The notes below the pieces were generated by a model, which was not told the DNA's origin, did not search any database, and saw nothing but the letters and a program-made list of their open reading frames with translations. A program made the translations under genes and the position numbers. Positions 1 to 7,509 of a stretch of DNA of 64,000 nucleotides are shown here, in pieces (within the stretch, counting starts at the first letter, position 1; the number at the start of each line of letters is the position of its first letter). The DNA is from Pseudodesulfovibrio sp. 5S69 (lineage in GTDB: Bacteria > Desulfobacterota > Desulfovibrionia > Desulfovibrionales > Desulfovibrionaceae). Where the stretch lies: positions 3,963,501 through 4,027,500 of the forward strand of contig NZ_CP146609.1 in assembly GCF_037094465.1 (NCBI RefSeq), written 5' to 3'.

Positions 1-942
1 CTTGACCGCGTCCTTGGGCGTGCACAGAACGGCTGCACAGCCGAGCCGGGCGGCCTCCTCGGCCAGGTCCAGGACGTCCTGTTTGGAATAGGTGTGATGA
101 TCCCGGAAGACCTTGTGCTTCTTGGGCGGATACCCCAGGTATGCCTCGGCCGTGGCCCGGACCTGGGCCGGATCGCCCACGCCCGTGGCCAGCAGGTACG
201 GCGCGCCCTCGAAGTCGCGGACCGTCTCCCCGCCGACCACGCTGCGCAACCCGGTGGGGGCCAGCCGGAAGCTGAACACCGGCTTGCCGAACCGCGACAG
301 CCGCTCCAGGATGCGCGGCTTGAGCAGGGCGAACCCCTTGGGCCCGACCTTGATCAGGAAGGCGTCGGCCCGCCCGAGCGCGGCCTCGGGCTCGCGCCAG
401 GAACCCGCCGGGATGACCCGGTTCCACCCCTCGCGCAAATCCTCGGGCCGGAGCAGGACCAGGTTCACGTGCCGCTGCACGGCCATGTGCTGGAACCCGT
501 CGTCCAGGATGATCAGTTCGGGGCGGGCCTTCTGCACGGCCAGCCTGCCCGCCCTGGCGCGGTCCGGGTCCACCAGGACCAGGGCGTTTTCGTGGGCGCG
601 GGCGAGCATCAACGGCTCGTCCCCTGCCTCCTCGGCCAGCGCGCCCGGCTTGACCTCGTAGGGCAGATGCTTCGGCTTGGCCCGGTAGCCGCGCGTCAGC
701 AGGACCACCGGGATGGACCGGGACTCGGCCCAGCCGAGCAGCCAGTCGGCCACCGGGGTCTTGCCCGAGCCGCCCCAGCCGATGTTGCCCACCGATACGG
801 TCAGCGCGGGCGCTTCCCAACTGGGCAGCAGCCCTCGGCGGTACAGCCCGGCGCGCACCCGCATGACCCCGCCATAGACCCAGGAAAAGGGACGCAGCAG
901 CGGGTACAGGGCACGTTGCACGTGGGTCACGGTCTCGGACAT
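1..942 (-). CDS. lpxK: Tetraacyldisaccharide 4'-kinase LpxK (C-terminus cut by window edge)
   Basis: The frame stays open from the ATG at 942 (GGAG ribosome site upstream) to the left edge, giving 314 residues without a stop, so the gene continues outside the window. LpxK phosphorylates the 4' position of the lipid A disaccharide at the inner membrane. The sequence shows an N-terminal hydrophobic stretch, the P-loop GNIGWGGSGKT at about residues 52-62, and the family signature ILDDGFQH near residue 145. The visible end (LCTPKDAV) resembles the conserved TEKD segment. Its presence implies an outer membrane with lipid A. Recognition is from motifs only but is strong. Confidence 0.93.
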   Translation of the reverse strand, partial: MSETVTHVQRALYPLLRPFSWVYGGVMRVRAGLYRRGLLPSWEAPALTVSVGNIGWGGSGKTPVADWLLGWAESRSIPVVLLTRGYRAKPKHLPYEVKPGALAEEAGDEPLMLARAHENALVLVDPDRARAGRLAVQKARPELIILDDGFQHMAVQRHVNLVLLRPEDLREGWNRVIPAGSWREPEAALGRADAFLIKVGPKGFALLKPRILERLSRFGKPVFSFRLAPTGLRSVVGGETVRDFEGAPYLLATGVGDPAQVRATAEAYLGYPPKKHKVFRDHHTYSKQDVLDLAEEAARLGCAAVLCTPKDAVK

Positions 943-1056
943 GTCGCTCCAGGGAAAAGATTCGTCATTGAAGAAGCATACGTCCCCCGCAGCAGACTGG
1001 CAAGAGGCACATGCACGCAGGCGGCCGGGGGGAGGGGATTGCCGGGGTGCAGCGAC

Positions 1057-1090
1057 AAAAAAAGGCCGTACTCCGGGGAGTACGGCCTTT
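1057..1090 (-). terminator. Intrinsic terminator of the Bax1-family gene
   Basis: A perfect 12-bp stem (AGGCCGTACTCC and its complement) with a 2-nt loop is followed on the minus strand by seven U residues. It starts just after the stop codon of the Bax1-family gene, so it ends that transcript ahead of lpxK. Confidence 0.88.
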
Positions 1091-1111
1091 GGTGTGGCTA
1101 GGGTGCCGAGA

Positions 1112-1846
1112 TTATCTGCGGTCGCCCATCAGGCGGAGCAGCATGAGGAACAGGTTGTAGAAGTCCAGGTACAGGGTCAGGGCGCCCAGGATGGTGCCTC
1201 GGCGGACCGCCGCGGTGTCGCCCATGGGCACGGTCTCGCCCATGGTCTTGAGCTTCTGGGTGTCGTAGGCGGTCAGGCCCACGAAGATGATCACGCCGAT
1301 GACCGAGATGGCGAACGACATGCCCGCGCTCTGCAGGAACATGTTCACCACCATGGCGATGATGATGCCGATCAGCCCCATGAAGAGCAGGCTGCCCCAC
1401 CCGGTCAGGTCTTTTTTGGTGACCATGCCGTAGATGGACATGGCCCCGAACATGCCCGCGGTGGTGATGAAGGTCGAGACCACCGAGGCCGTGGTGTAGG
1501 CGAAGAGGATCGGGGCCAGGGAAAATCCGTTGAGTGCGCTGAAGGCCATGAACAGGGTGGTGGCCGTGCTCGGGTTCATGGTCCGGATCTTGAAGCTCAT
1601 GAAGAAGACCATGCCGAAGGCCAGGAGCAGGGCGATCATCGGCAGCATGGTCGGCGCATACCCGCCGGTCTGGGGGTTGTAAACGAACGCCAGGTTGGTC
1701 AGGGCGGGGACGGTCAGGGTGGCGAAGGCGATCAGGGCGGTCAGGCCCAGGCCCGCGCTCATCCAGCCGTAGACGCCGCGCATGAAGGCGTTCAGGACTT
1801 CGGCCCTGGAAGTCTCCGTCCGTTGCATGCTGGGATACTGAGTCAT
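1112..1846 (-). CDS. Bax inhibitor-1 / YccA family membrane protein
   Basis: This 244-residue integral membrane protein has about seven hydrophobic segments covering most of its length after a short polar N-terminus (MTQYPSMQRTETSRAEV). Features that fit the BI-1/YccA/YbhL family are the GVYGWMSAGLGLTALIAF first membrane region, the repeated small-residue-rich helices, and the LTAYDTQKLK segment near residue 205, which carries the conserved Asp of the family. Family members act as membrane pH or calcium leak proteins or modulate FtsH. The exact role here is unknown. The start has a good site (GGAGGA). It is transcribed alone, with a terminator directly behind it. Confidence 0.88.
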   Translation of the reverse strand: MTQYPSMQRTETSRAEVLNAFMRGVYGWMSAGLGLTALIAFATLTVPALTNLAFVYNPQTGGYAPTMLPMIALLLAFGMVFFMSFKIRTMNPSTATTLFMAFSALNGFSLAPILFAYTTASVVSTFITTAGMFGAMSIYGMVTKKDLTGWGSLLFMGLIGIIIAMVVNMFLQSAGMSFAISVIGVIIFVGLTAYDTQKLKTMGETVPMGDTAAVRRGTILGALTLYLDFYNLFLMLLRLMGDRR

Positions 1847-1981
1847 TGATATTCCTCCGAATTGATTACGTGCTTGCGGCCGGGAATCTCCCGGCACTGC
1901 TTCTATCTAATCAGCTTTTCGGGCCGTGGCAAGGGGATGCAGCAAATTGCACAACCCGCCGCGGTTGGCGGTCCGCCCGGT

Positions 1982-2419
1982 TCAGCGGTCCATGCGCACG
2001 CCGTGCAGCCGCTCGGCCTGCTCCACCGTGACCACGGTCATGCCGATGGGGGCCAGGGTGGCCGCGGCCAGCTTGAGGTGCTGCCAGCCCCACGGGATGC
2101 CGAGGATGGTGATGAAACAGCCCAGCGCGGACAGGATGTGCCCGAGCGCCAGCCACCAGCCCGCGAAGACGAACCAGATGATGTTGCCCACCGTGCCCCA
2201 GTCCGAGGTGCCGATGTCCTGTTGCCCGGTGAGCACGTCGCGCCGGACCAGGGTCCGGCCGAAGGGCATCAGCGAGAACCCGGCGATGACGAAGGCGGAC
2301 CGGGCCCAGGGCAAGCCGATGATGGAGATGGCGAAGAGGCAGCCGGCGAAGAGCCAGCCCAGGGCCATGAACACGCCGCCGATGAGCCACCAGATGACAT
2401 TGCCGAGAAACGAAAGCAT
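1982..2419 (-). CDS. YccF domain-containing inner membrane protein
   Basis: This 145-residue membrane protein is built from two related YccF units. Each starts with an N-I/V-I-W motif (residues about 7 and 78) and contains an IGLPW or LGIPW signature followed by a helix ending in PxG. The ATG at 2419 has GGAG upstream. YccF proteins are small inner-membrane proteins of unknown biochemical function. The gene lies downstream of the YibE/F-like gene on the same strand with a 56-nt gap, so the two may be co-transcribed. Confidence 0.88.
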   Translation of the reverse strand: MLSFLGNVIWWLIGGVFMALGWLFAGCLFAISIIGLPWARSAFVIAGFSLMPFGRTLVRRDVLTGQQDIGTSDWGTVGNIIWFVFAGWWLALGHILSALGCFITILGIPWGWQHLKLAAATLAPIGMTVVTVEQAERLHGVRMDR

Positions 2420-2475
2420 GAACACTCCTTCTGCTTGGTTACAAGCTATCGTATTGGCCCATCCCGCCGCGTTCG

Positions 2476-3627
2476 TCAATGGCGCAGCGCGCTCGCCGCG
2501 GGCCTGGCCGTGGTCATGAGCAGCCCGCCCACCAGGGCCGTGAACGGGGCCACGGTGACCAGCCCGAAGCTGCCCACCAGGGTTTTGAGGACCTCGGCGG
2601 CCACGTAGATGAAGTTGAAGGTCGTATCCAGCGGAATGCCCTGGGCCATGAAGGCCATGAGCAGGGTCACGAATCCGCCCGAATAGGCTAAAAGCAAGGT
2701 GGTGGTCATGGTCCCGACCACGGCCCGGCCCACACGGATGCCCGACCAGACCGCCTCCACCCGCGAGATGCCCGGCTTCTTGTCGACCACCTCGGCCATG
2801 GCCGAGGCCACGTCCATGGCCAGGTCCATGACCGCCCCGCAGGAGGACAGGAACACCCCGGCCATGAACACGCGGGTCAGGTTCAGGTGGCCGTAGCCCG
2901 CGTAGAGCAGGGTCTCGGCAAAGGGCATAACCGCGCCGTGGACGTGGAAATGCCCCGTGAAATAGATGCCCATGGCGCAACTGGCGACCACCCCGAGGAA
3001 GGCCCCGAGAAAGGCGGTCGCGCCGGTCCGGTTGATCCCGGCCACCAGGAAGATGATCACCGCGCAGAGCAACGCCACCACGCACAGGGTCAGCCAGACC
3101 GGGTCCACCCCCTTGAGCAGCATGGGCACCAGAACCTTCCATAAAAGGAGGCCGGTGAAGACGAACGAGAGCAGCGCCTTGAACCCGGTCAGCCCGCCGA
3201 AGATCAGCAGCAACGCGGCGAACAGTCCGAGCAGGAACAGTTCGAGCCCGAGCCGGTAATGGGCCTGGGGGTTGACGTAGATGACCTTGCCGTCGCTGTC
3301 CACGGTCAGGATGACGTAGGCCGTGTCTCCGGCCTTGAACAGCTTGTCGCGGTCCAGTTGGCCCAGGAGCTGGTTGTTGGCCGTAAACGTCTCGCCCTTG
3401 AACGGACCGTCCAGAATGTCCAGGGTGACCTCCTGCTCGCCTGCGCGGATCATGCCCAGGTTCTGGACGTGGGCGTCGTCCACGGCCGTGACCCGGCCCG
3501 TGCAGTGGACCGCGTCCTTGTCCTTGTTCGATTCGAAGCCGGTGGGCAGGTAATAGAGGCCGACGGAGATGATGATGAAGATCAGGGCCAGGAGCCAGTC
3601 GCGTGTGGTCTTGCTGGGTGCGTGCAT
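2476..3627 (-). CDS. YibE/F family multipass membrane protein
   Basis: This 383-residue protein has one N-terminal membrane anchor (residues about 11-30), an extracytoplasmic domain up to about residue 125, and then seven or eight hydrophobic segments. The pattern of GLTGFKALLSF, the long helices, and the segment LSSCGAVMDLAMDVASAMAEV matches YibE/F-like proteins (uncharacterised permease-type proteins first named in lactococci). The substrate is unknown. It sits between an alkaline phosphatase gene upstream and a YccF gene downstream, all on the minus strand. A stem-loop separates it from the phosphatase gene, so it may have its own promoter. Confidence 0.85.
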   Translation of the reverse strand: MHAPSKTTRDWLLALIFIIISVGLYYLPTGFESNKDKDAVHCTGRVTAVDDAHVQNLGMIRAGEQEVTLDILDGPFKGETFTANNQLLGQLDRDKLFKAGDTAYVILTVDSDGKVIYVNPQAHYRLGLELFLLGLFAALLLIFGGLTGFKALLSFVFTGLLLWKVLVPMLLKGVDPVWLTLCVVALLCAVIIFLVAGINRTGATAFLGAFLGVVASCAMGIYFTGHFHVHGAVMPFAETLLYAGYGHLNLTRVFMAGVFLSSCGAVMDLAMDVASAMAEVVDKKPGISRVEAVWSGIRVGRAVVGTMTTTLLLAYSGGFVTLLMAFMAQGIPLDTTFNFIYVAAEVLKTLVGSFGLVTVAPFTALVGGLLMTTARPAASALRH

Positions 3628-3635
3628 GGGTTTTC

Positions 3636-3675
3636 CGAAAAGAGGGGCGGGCGGACCGCAGCCGGTCCGCCCGCC
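3636..3675 (-). terminator. Terminator-like hairpin after the alkaline phosphatase gene
   Basis: A 12-bp perfect GC-rich stem (3646-3657 with 3664-3675, 6-nt loop) lies just beyond the phosphatase stop. On the minus strand it is followed by CCCCTCTTTTC, so the U run is short and displaced. It probably reduces read-through into the YibE/F gene. Confidence 0.6.
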
Positions 3676-3695
3676 GAAGGGTTGCTGGATTGCGT

Positions 3696-5165
3696 CTAGT
3701 TGGCGGCCACGCGCACGTCGGCGGCGTCCGCGTACACGGGCTTGGCGGGCATGCCCATGGAGGCCATGATCTTGGTGGCCACGTCCTTGTTGTCGTAGCT
3801 GCCGTTGAAGGCCTGGCAGTTGACGCCGATGGCCGAGGTGGAAACCGGCACGCCGGTGTGCTTGTAGGAGGTCCAGCCCAGGCCGGCCTTCTGGTTGAGC
3901 ACGTGGGTCAGGGTGACGGACAGCGGGTCATACTCACCGTACAGCAGGTAGTCGCCGCCCTTGATCTTTTCCCCGGCCATGGTCCGGCGGAAGGCCTGCT
4001 CGATGTCGGCCTGCTGGTAGTCGGCCAGGACCATGGGATCGGTCTTGGCGTCGCCCTCGAACTTCAGGCCGAAGTCCGCGGTGATGATCGGCTTCATGGC
4101 GTTGAAGTCGCCGCCCTTCTTCTTGAAGTCGGCCAGGGTCTCGTCGGTGAACTTCTGGAAGGAGACCTTCTGGTGGCTGAGGATGTCGTAGTGGGAACCG
4201 TACTTGGTGCCCGCAAAGCCCAGGGTCAGGCCGCCGCACTCGTGGTCGCCGGTGACCACAATCAGGGTCTCGTCCGGGTGCTGCTCATAGAAGGCCATGG
4301 CCTTCTGCACGGCTTGGTCGAAGGACACGGTGTTGTCGATGGAGGCGGCCGCGTCGTTGGCGTGGCAGGCCCAGTCGATCTTGCCGCCCTCGACCATCAG
4401 GAAGAAGCCCTTGTCGTTGTCGAGCATCTCGATGGCCTTCTGGGTGAACTCGGGCAGGGTGATGTCCTGGTCGGTCATGTCCATGACATAGGGCAGCGCC
4501 TTGCCGTCCTGGAGCCAGGCGTTCCAGGCGATGACCTTGCCGTCGCCAGGCTTGAGCGCCATGAAGTCCTTCTTGTCGGTGACGATCCTGTAGCCGTTGG
4601 CCTTGGCTTTTTCCAGGGCGTCGCCCATGGGGGCCTTGGACTTCTTGCCCTGAGGATCCTTGAGCCCGCCGCCCGCGAAGAAGTCGAAGCCGGAGTCGGC
4701 CAGGGCGTGGTCGATCTCGTGGTACATGGAGCGGGTCTTGACGTGGGCGTAGAACGCGGCCGGGGTGGCGTGGTCGACGGACACGGACGAGACGATGCCG
4801 ACCTTCATGCCCCTGTCGCGGGCCATCTCGGCGATGGTCTTGACCGGCTTGAAGGACGGGTCCACGCCGATGTAGTTGATGTTGGTCTTCACGCCGGTGG
4901 CCAGGGCCGTGGCGGACGCGGCGGAACCGGTGATGAACCGGTCGTTGGCAAAGGTGGTGGTGATGCCCTGGGCGGGCATGGCGTCGATGGCCAGCTTCTT
5001 GCCCAGATAGGCGGAGCTGGCGGCGCGCTGCGGCAGGCCCATGCCATCGCCGATGAAGAAAAATACGTATTTCGCGTCCTTGGCGTAGGCGGAACCGGCC
5101 ATGAACATCATGGCCAGCGCCAGCGCCAGGGCGCACCTGACAAACAGTTTTTCCACTCTCAACAT
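3696..5165 (-). CDS. phoA: Secreted alkaline phosphatase
   Basis: This 489-residue precursor has a signal peptide (residues 1-28, cleavage after AYA). It hydrolyses phosphomonoesters in the periplasm to release phosphate. Family hallmarks are the metal-site segment FFFIGDGMG near residue 37, the nucleophile region TGSAASATALATGVKT near residue 80, the EGGKIDWACHAND metal-ligand motif near residue 262, and the TGDHECGG motif near residue 308. The ATG at 5165 is preceded by GAGGAGG. The gene is monocistronic, between a 340-nt upstream region and a hairpin. A PhoB box could not be identified with confidence. The symbol follows the general family, not close similarity to the E. coli enzyme. Confidence 0.9.
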   Translation of the reverse strand: MLRVEKLFVRCALALALAMMFMAGSAYAKDAKYVFFFIGDGMGLPQRAASSAYLGKKLAIDAMPAQGITTTFANDRFITGSAASATALATGVKTNINYIGVDPSFKPVKTIAEMARDRGMKVGIVSSVSVDHATPAAFYAHVKTRSMYHEIDHALADSGFDFFAGGGLKDPQGKKSKAPMGDALEKAKANGYRIVTDKKDFMALKPGDGKVIAWNAWLQDGKALPYVMDMTDQDITLPEFTQKAIEMLDNDKGFFLMVEGGKIDWACHANDAAASIDNTVSFDQAVQKAMAFYEQHPDETLIVVTGDHECGGLTLGFAGTKYGSHYDILSHQKVSFQKFTDETLADFKKKGGDFNAMKPIITADFGLKFEGDAKTDPMVLADYQQADIEQAFRRTMAGEKIKGGDYLLYGEYDPLSVTLTHVLNQKAGLGWTSYKHTGVPVSTSAIGVNCQAFNGSYDNKDVATKIMASMGMPAKPVYADAADVRVAAN

Positions 5166-5509
5166 GTCAAACCTCCTCGGTCCGTTTGGTGTTGGTTCAC
5201 GACCCATTATGTACGCCCGGAAAGTTACGGAAACATGGGACAAGGCGAAAAACGGGTCACGACCCCGTGACAAGTACGTCACGTCCGATCCTCTTTATTG
5301 TACGGGAAAAGGAAAATGACCGGCCGGGGACGCGCACTTTCCCGCTCGGCCGCGTCCGGGCCCGGCCCCAAGTATTCCCTTGAAAACAGCCCGCGATTGA
5401 TGAATACTCTTCGAGCAATCAAACATGTTTCGTGCCACTTTTTAATGTAAGTTATCCGCCGGCAGGCCTGACCGGGCCGTACGGCGGCAAGCGACGGGAG
5501 CGAATGCAG
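5166..5509. other. Divergent intergenic region (phosphatase / methyltransferase)
   Basis: This 344-nt region separates two divergent genes and should hold both promoters. One small hairpin with 6-bp arms (GTCACG/CGTGAC, 5256-5271) is clear. On the minus strand, CATAAT at about 5208 could be a -10 for the phosphatase, but its -35 is poor. No convincing coding sequence or PhoB box was found. Confidence 0.4.
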
Positions 5510-6280
5510 ATGGAGACGACGCCGCAGACTCCGCCCAGGAGCAAGGAATACTGGAACAACCATGCCCGCAGCTTTCCCCGGTTCGAGGAGGGGGAGGACA
5601 ACTACGAGGCGGGCGTGATGCGCATGATCAGAGATAACGGCGTGGACTTCCGCGGCGCGTCGGTCCTGGACGTGGGCTGCGGCAGCGGCATGTACACCAT
5701 CCGCATCGCCCGCGAGGCCGCCCGGGTCACGGCGCTGGACGTTTCGGACGTGATGCTGGACATCCTGCGCGAGGACGCCGAGACGCTCGGGCTGCACAAC
5801 ATCGACTACGTGCGCGCCGACTGGATGGACTATGACCGCGACGAGACCTTCGACGTCGTCTTCTGCTCCATGACCCCGGCCATCATGAGCGAGGAATCCC
5901 GGCTCAAGCTCCTGCGCCACGCGCGCGGCAAGACCGTGTTCATGGGCTTTGCCGGGCTGATGAAGTCCGACGTCATGACCGGCCTGTACGCCCACTACGG
6001 GGTGACCCCCAGGATGTTCGTCAACGGCACCGACATGCGCAACTGGCTGGACGAAAAGGGCATCCCCTACGTCGCCTGCCCGGTGGAAGGCACCTGGACG
6101 GTCGAGAACTCCCTGGAGAAGCTGACCGACTCCTGCACCACCTTCCTCTCCCAATACGGCGTGACCGCCGACCAGGACCACCTGCGCCGCCACCTCGCGC
6201 AGTTCGAGGAAAAGCCCGGCGTGTTCGTGGAACGGACGGAGTACAAGATCGACCTGCTCATCTGGGACAAGGCGGCCTGA
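5510..6280 (+). CDS. Class I SAM-dependent methyltransferase
   Basis: This 256-residue protein has a Rossmann-fold SAM-binding domain: motif I VLDVGCGSGMYTIRIA near residue 52, the acidic motif II in VTALDVSDVML, and motif III/IV around FDVVFCSMTPAI. The N-terminal segment SKEYWNNHARSFPRFEEGE resembles small-molecule methyltransferases. The substrate is unknown. Start choice: the ATG at 5510 is 9 nt from GGGAG, while the ATG two codons upstream (5504) is only 3 nt away. Either is possible. It is followed by the trpS control region, with no clear terminator of its own. Confidence 0.8.
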   Translation: METTPQTPPRSKEYWNNHARSFPRFEEGEDNYEAGVMRMIRDNGVDFRGASVLDVGCGSGMYTIRIAREAARVTALDVSDVMLDILREDAETLGLHNIDYVRADWMDYDRDETFDVVFCSMTPAIMSEESRLKLLRHARGKTVFMGFAGLMKSDVMTGLYAHYGVTPRMFVNGTDMRNWLDEKGIPYVACPVEGTWTVENSLEKLTDSCTTFLSQYGVTADQDHLRRHLAQFEEKPGVFVERTEYKIDLLIWDKAA

Positions 6281-6319
6281 TCCCGGCGCGGCGGATTCGG
6301 GCTCCGGACGGCCCGTTTC

Positions 6320-6348
6320 TTGACACCGCCCCGGGGCGCCCGTTATGA
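6320..6348 (+). promoter_or_regulatory. Sigma-70 promoter for the trpS leader
   Basis: TTGACA (6320-6325) and TTATGA (6343-6348) are separated by exactly 17 nt, close to the full sigma-70 consensus. Initiation 5-9 nt past the -10 would fall at about 6353-6357, right at the ATG of the Trp-rich leader peptide (6356). The leader may therefore be translated from a leaderless or nearly leaderless transcript. Confidence 0.7.
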
Positions 6349-6355
6349 GAGGCTC

Positions 6356-6430
6356 ATGCGTTCAACGGAACACCATACGGAACCACGCCGCTGGTGGTGG
6401 CAGACTTTACGGAGTATGCCCCCAGCATAG
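6356..6430 (+). CDS. Tryptophan leader peptide upstream of trpS (24 aa)
   Basis: This short reading frame starts with ATG at 6356 and stops with TAG at 6428-6430. It encodes 24 residues, including three consecutive Trp codons (TGG TGG TGG, 6392-6400; context RRWWWQTL). Trp is rare, and three in a row just upstream of competing hairpins and a terminator before a tryptophanyl-tRNA synthetase gene is the hallmark of ribosome-mediated attenuation. The peptide itself probably has no function. Its translation would sense Trp-tRNA charging. The ribosome site GAGAGG is only 3 nt from the ATG, so initiation may be leaderless. Confidence 0.75.
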   Translation: MRSTEHHTEPRRWWWQTLRSMPPA

Positions 6431-6437
6431 TGTATTT

Positions 6438-6519
6438 CATGCATCAGAGCTGTCGGCATGCATGGCCGACGGCATCGTCTTTTTTTCAGGGCTGTCGGCA
6501 TCTCCGGCGGCCCTTTTTT
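6438..6519 (+). promoter_or_regulatory. trpS transcription attenuator with intrinsic terminator
   Basis: Four segments can pair in alternative ways. Segment 1 GCTGTCGGC (6449-6457) pairs with segment 2 GCCGACGGC (6465-6473). Segment 3 (6491-6501) repeats segment 1 exactly (GCTGTCGGCAT), so it can also pair with segment 2. Segments 3 and 4 form the terminator stem (6489-6498 with 6504-6513) followed by six T residues. In addition, CATGCAT (6438-6444) can pair with ATGCATG (6458-6464), which would trap segment 1 in a loop and free segment 2 for antitermination. The mechanism is inferred; the complementarity is seen directly. Confidence 0.75.
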
Positions 6520-6557
6520 ACATCCACATTCGAAGACACCGAAAAGGAGACGTACCA

Positions 6558-7481
6558 ATGCAAAGAATACTGACCGGAGAGCGGACGACCGGCAACCTGC
6601 ACATAGGCCACTACTTCGGCTCGCTGCAATCGCGGGTCGCGTTGCAGGACGAATACGAGACCTTCATCATCCTGGCGGACATGCAGGTCCTCTACGACCA
6701 CCTGGAGGACGAAAAGGGCAAGGCCATCCGCGACAACGTCTATCTGGCCCTGCTCGACAACCTGGCCGCGGGGCTGGACCCGGAGAAGACGACCTTCTTC
6801 GTGCAGAGCGAGATCCCGGAACTGGCCGAGCTGGCCATGTTCTTCTCCTTCCTGGTCTCCGTGGGCCGGGCCAAGCGGAACCCCACGGTCAAGGCGGAGA
6901 TGGAACAGGCGGGCACCAGCTATGAGCACATGAACCTCGGTTTTCTCTGCTTCCCGGTCTCCCAGGCGGCCGACATCCTGCTGCCCAAGGCGAACCTGGT
7001 GCCCGTGGGCGAGGACCAGATTCCGCACATCGAACAGACCCGCGAGATCGCCCGCCGGTTCAACACGCTCTTCGGCGAGACCTTTCCCGTACCGGACTAT
7101 CTCGTCTCCGACTTTCCCCGGCTCCCGGGACTCGACGGCAAAAGCAAGATGTCGAAATCGCTGAACAACGTCATCAATCTGACGGACGACGAAGAGACCG
7201 TGAACCGCAAGATCAAGAAGGCCTATTCCGGCGAAGGACACGCCCTCTTCACCTACGGCAAACTGTTCGGCGTGGAACCCGATGAGCGCATGGGGGCCTT
7301 CAAGCCCGCCCTGGCCGAAAGCGTCAACGCCTTTCTGGAACCGATCCGGGCCCGGCGCAGGGAATTGGAAAAGGAGCCCGGTTTCCTGCGCGAAATCCTG
7401 GACAAGGGCCGTGACCGGGTCCGGGAGATCGGCGCCCGAACCCTGGCCGAGGTGAAGGACCGGATGGGGATGGTCTACTAG
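6558..7481 (+). CDS. trpS: Tryptophanyl-tRNA synthetase
   Basis: TrpRS charges tRNA-Trp with tryptophan in the cytoplasm. The 307-residue length fits the compact bacterial class I enzyme. Class I signatures are present: HIGH at residues 15-18 (TGNLHIGHYFG) and KMSKS at residues 197-201. The region FPVSQAADILLPKANLVPVGEDQ matches the conserved TrpRS segment that contacts tryptophan and ATP. The ATG at 6558 has an AAGGAG site. The frame could be extended upstream to 6345, but that would run through the attenuator and is rejected. Expression is probably controlled by the upstream Trp leader and terminator. It converges on the cation antiporter gene. Confidence 0.95.
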   Translation: MQRILTGERTTGNLHIGHYFGSLQSRVALQDEYETFIILADMQVLYDHLEDEKGKAIRDNVYLALLDNLAAGLDPEKTTFFVQSEIPELAELAMFFSFLVSVGRAKRNPTVKAEMEQAGTSYEHMNLGFLCFPVSQAADILLPKANLVPVGEDQIPHIEQTREIARRFNTLFGETFPVPDYLVSDFPRLPGLDGKSKMSKSLNNVINLTDDEETVNRKIKKAYSGEGHALFTYGKLFGVEPDERMGAFKPALAESVNAFLEPIRARRRELEKEPGFLREILDKGRDRVREIGARTLAEVKDRMGMVY

Positions 7482-7509
7482 CGGGCCGTTGCCGCGCCGG
7501 GCGGGCGGC

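Noticed and set aside
3603-5270. A 555-codon open frame antisense to the alkaline phosphatase gene
   Set aside because: Its low-complexity Gly/Val/Leu/His/Asp composition is typical of a frame opposite a GC-rich gene. The phosphatase on the other strand has full family motifs.
5166-5330. PhoB box ahead of the alkaline phosphatase gene
   Set aside because: No pair of CTGTCAT-like 7-mers with the required 11-nt period could be found.
6345-6557. N-terminal extension of trpS in the same frame
   Set aside because: It would start before the attenuator and run through its hairpins. The TrpRS family start and the ribosome site are at 6558.
6281-6557. T-box riboswitch for trpS
   Set aside because: No T-box consensus (AGGGTGGNACCGCG-like) is present. 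The Trp leader peptide explains the hairpins better.
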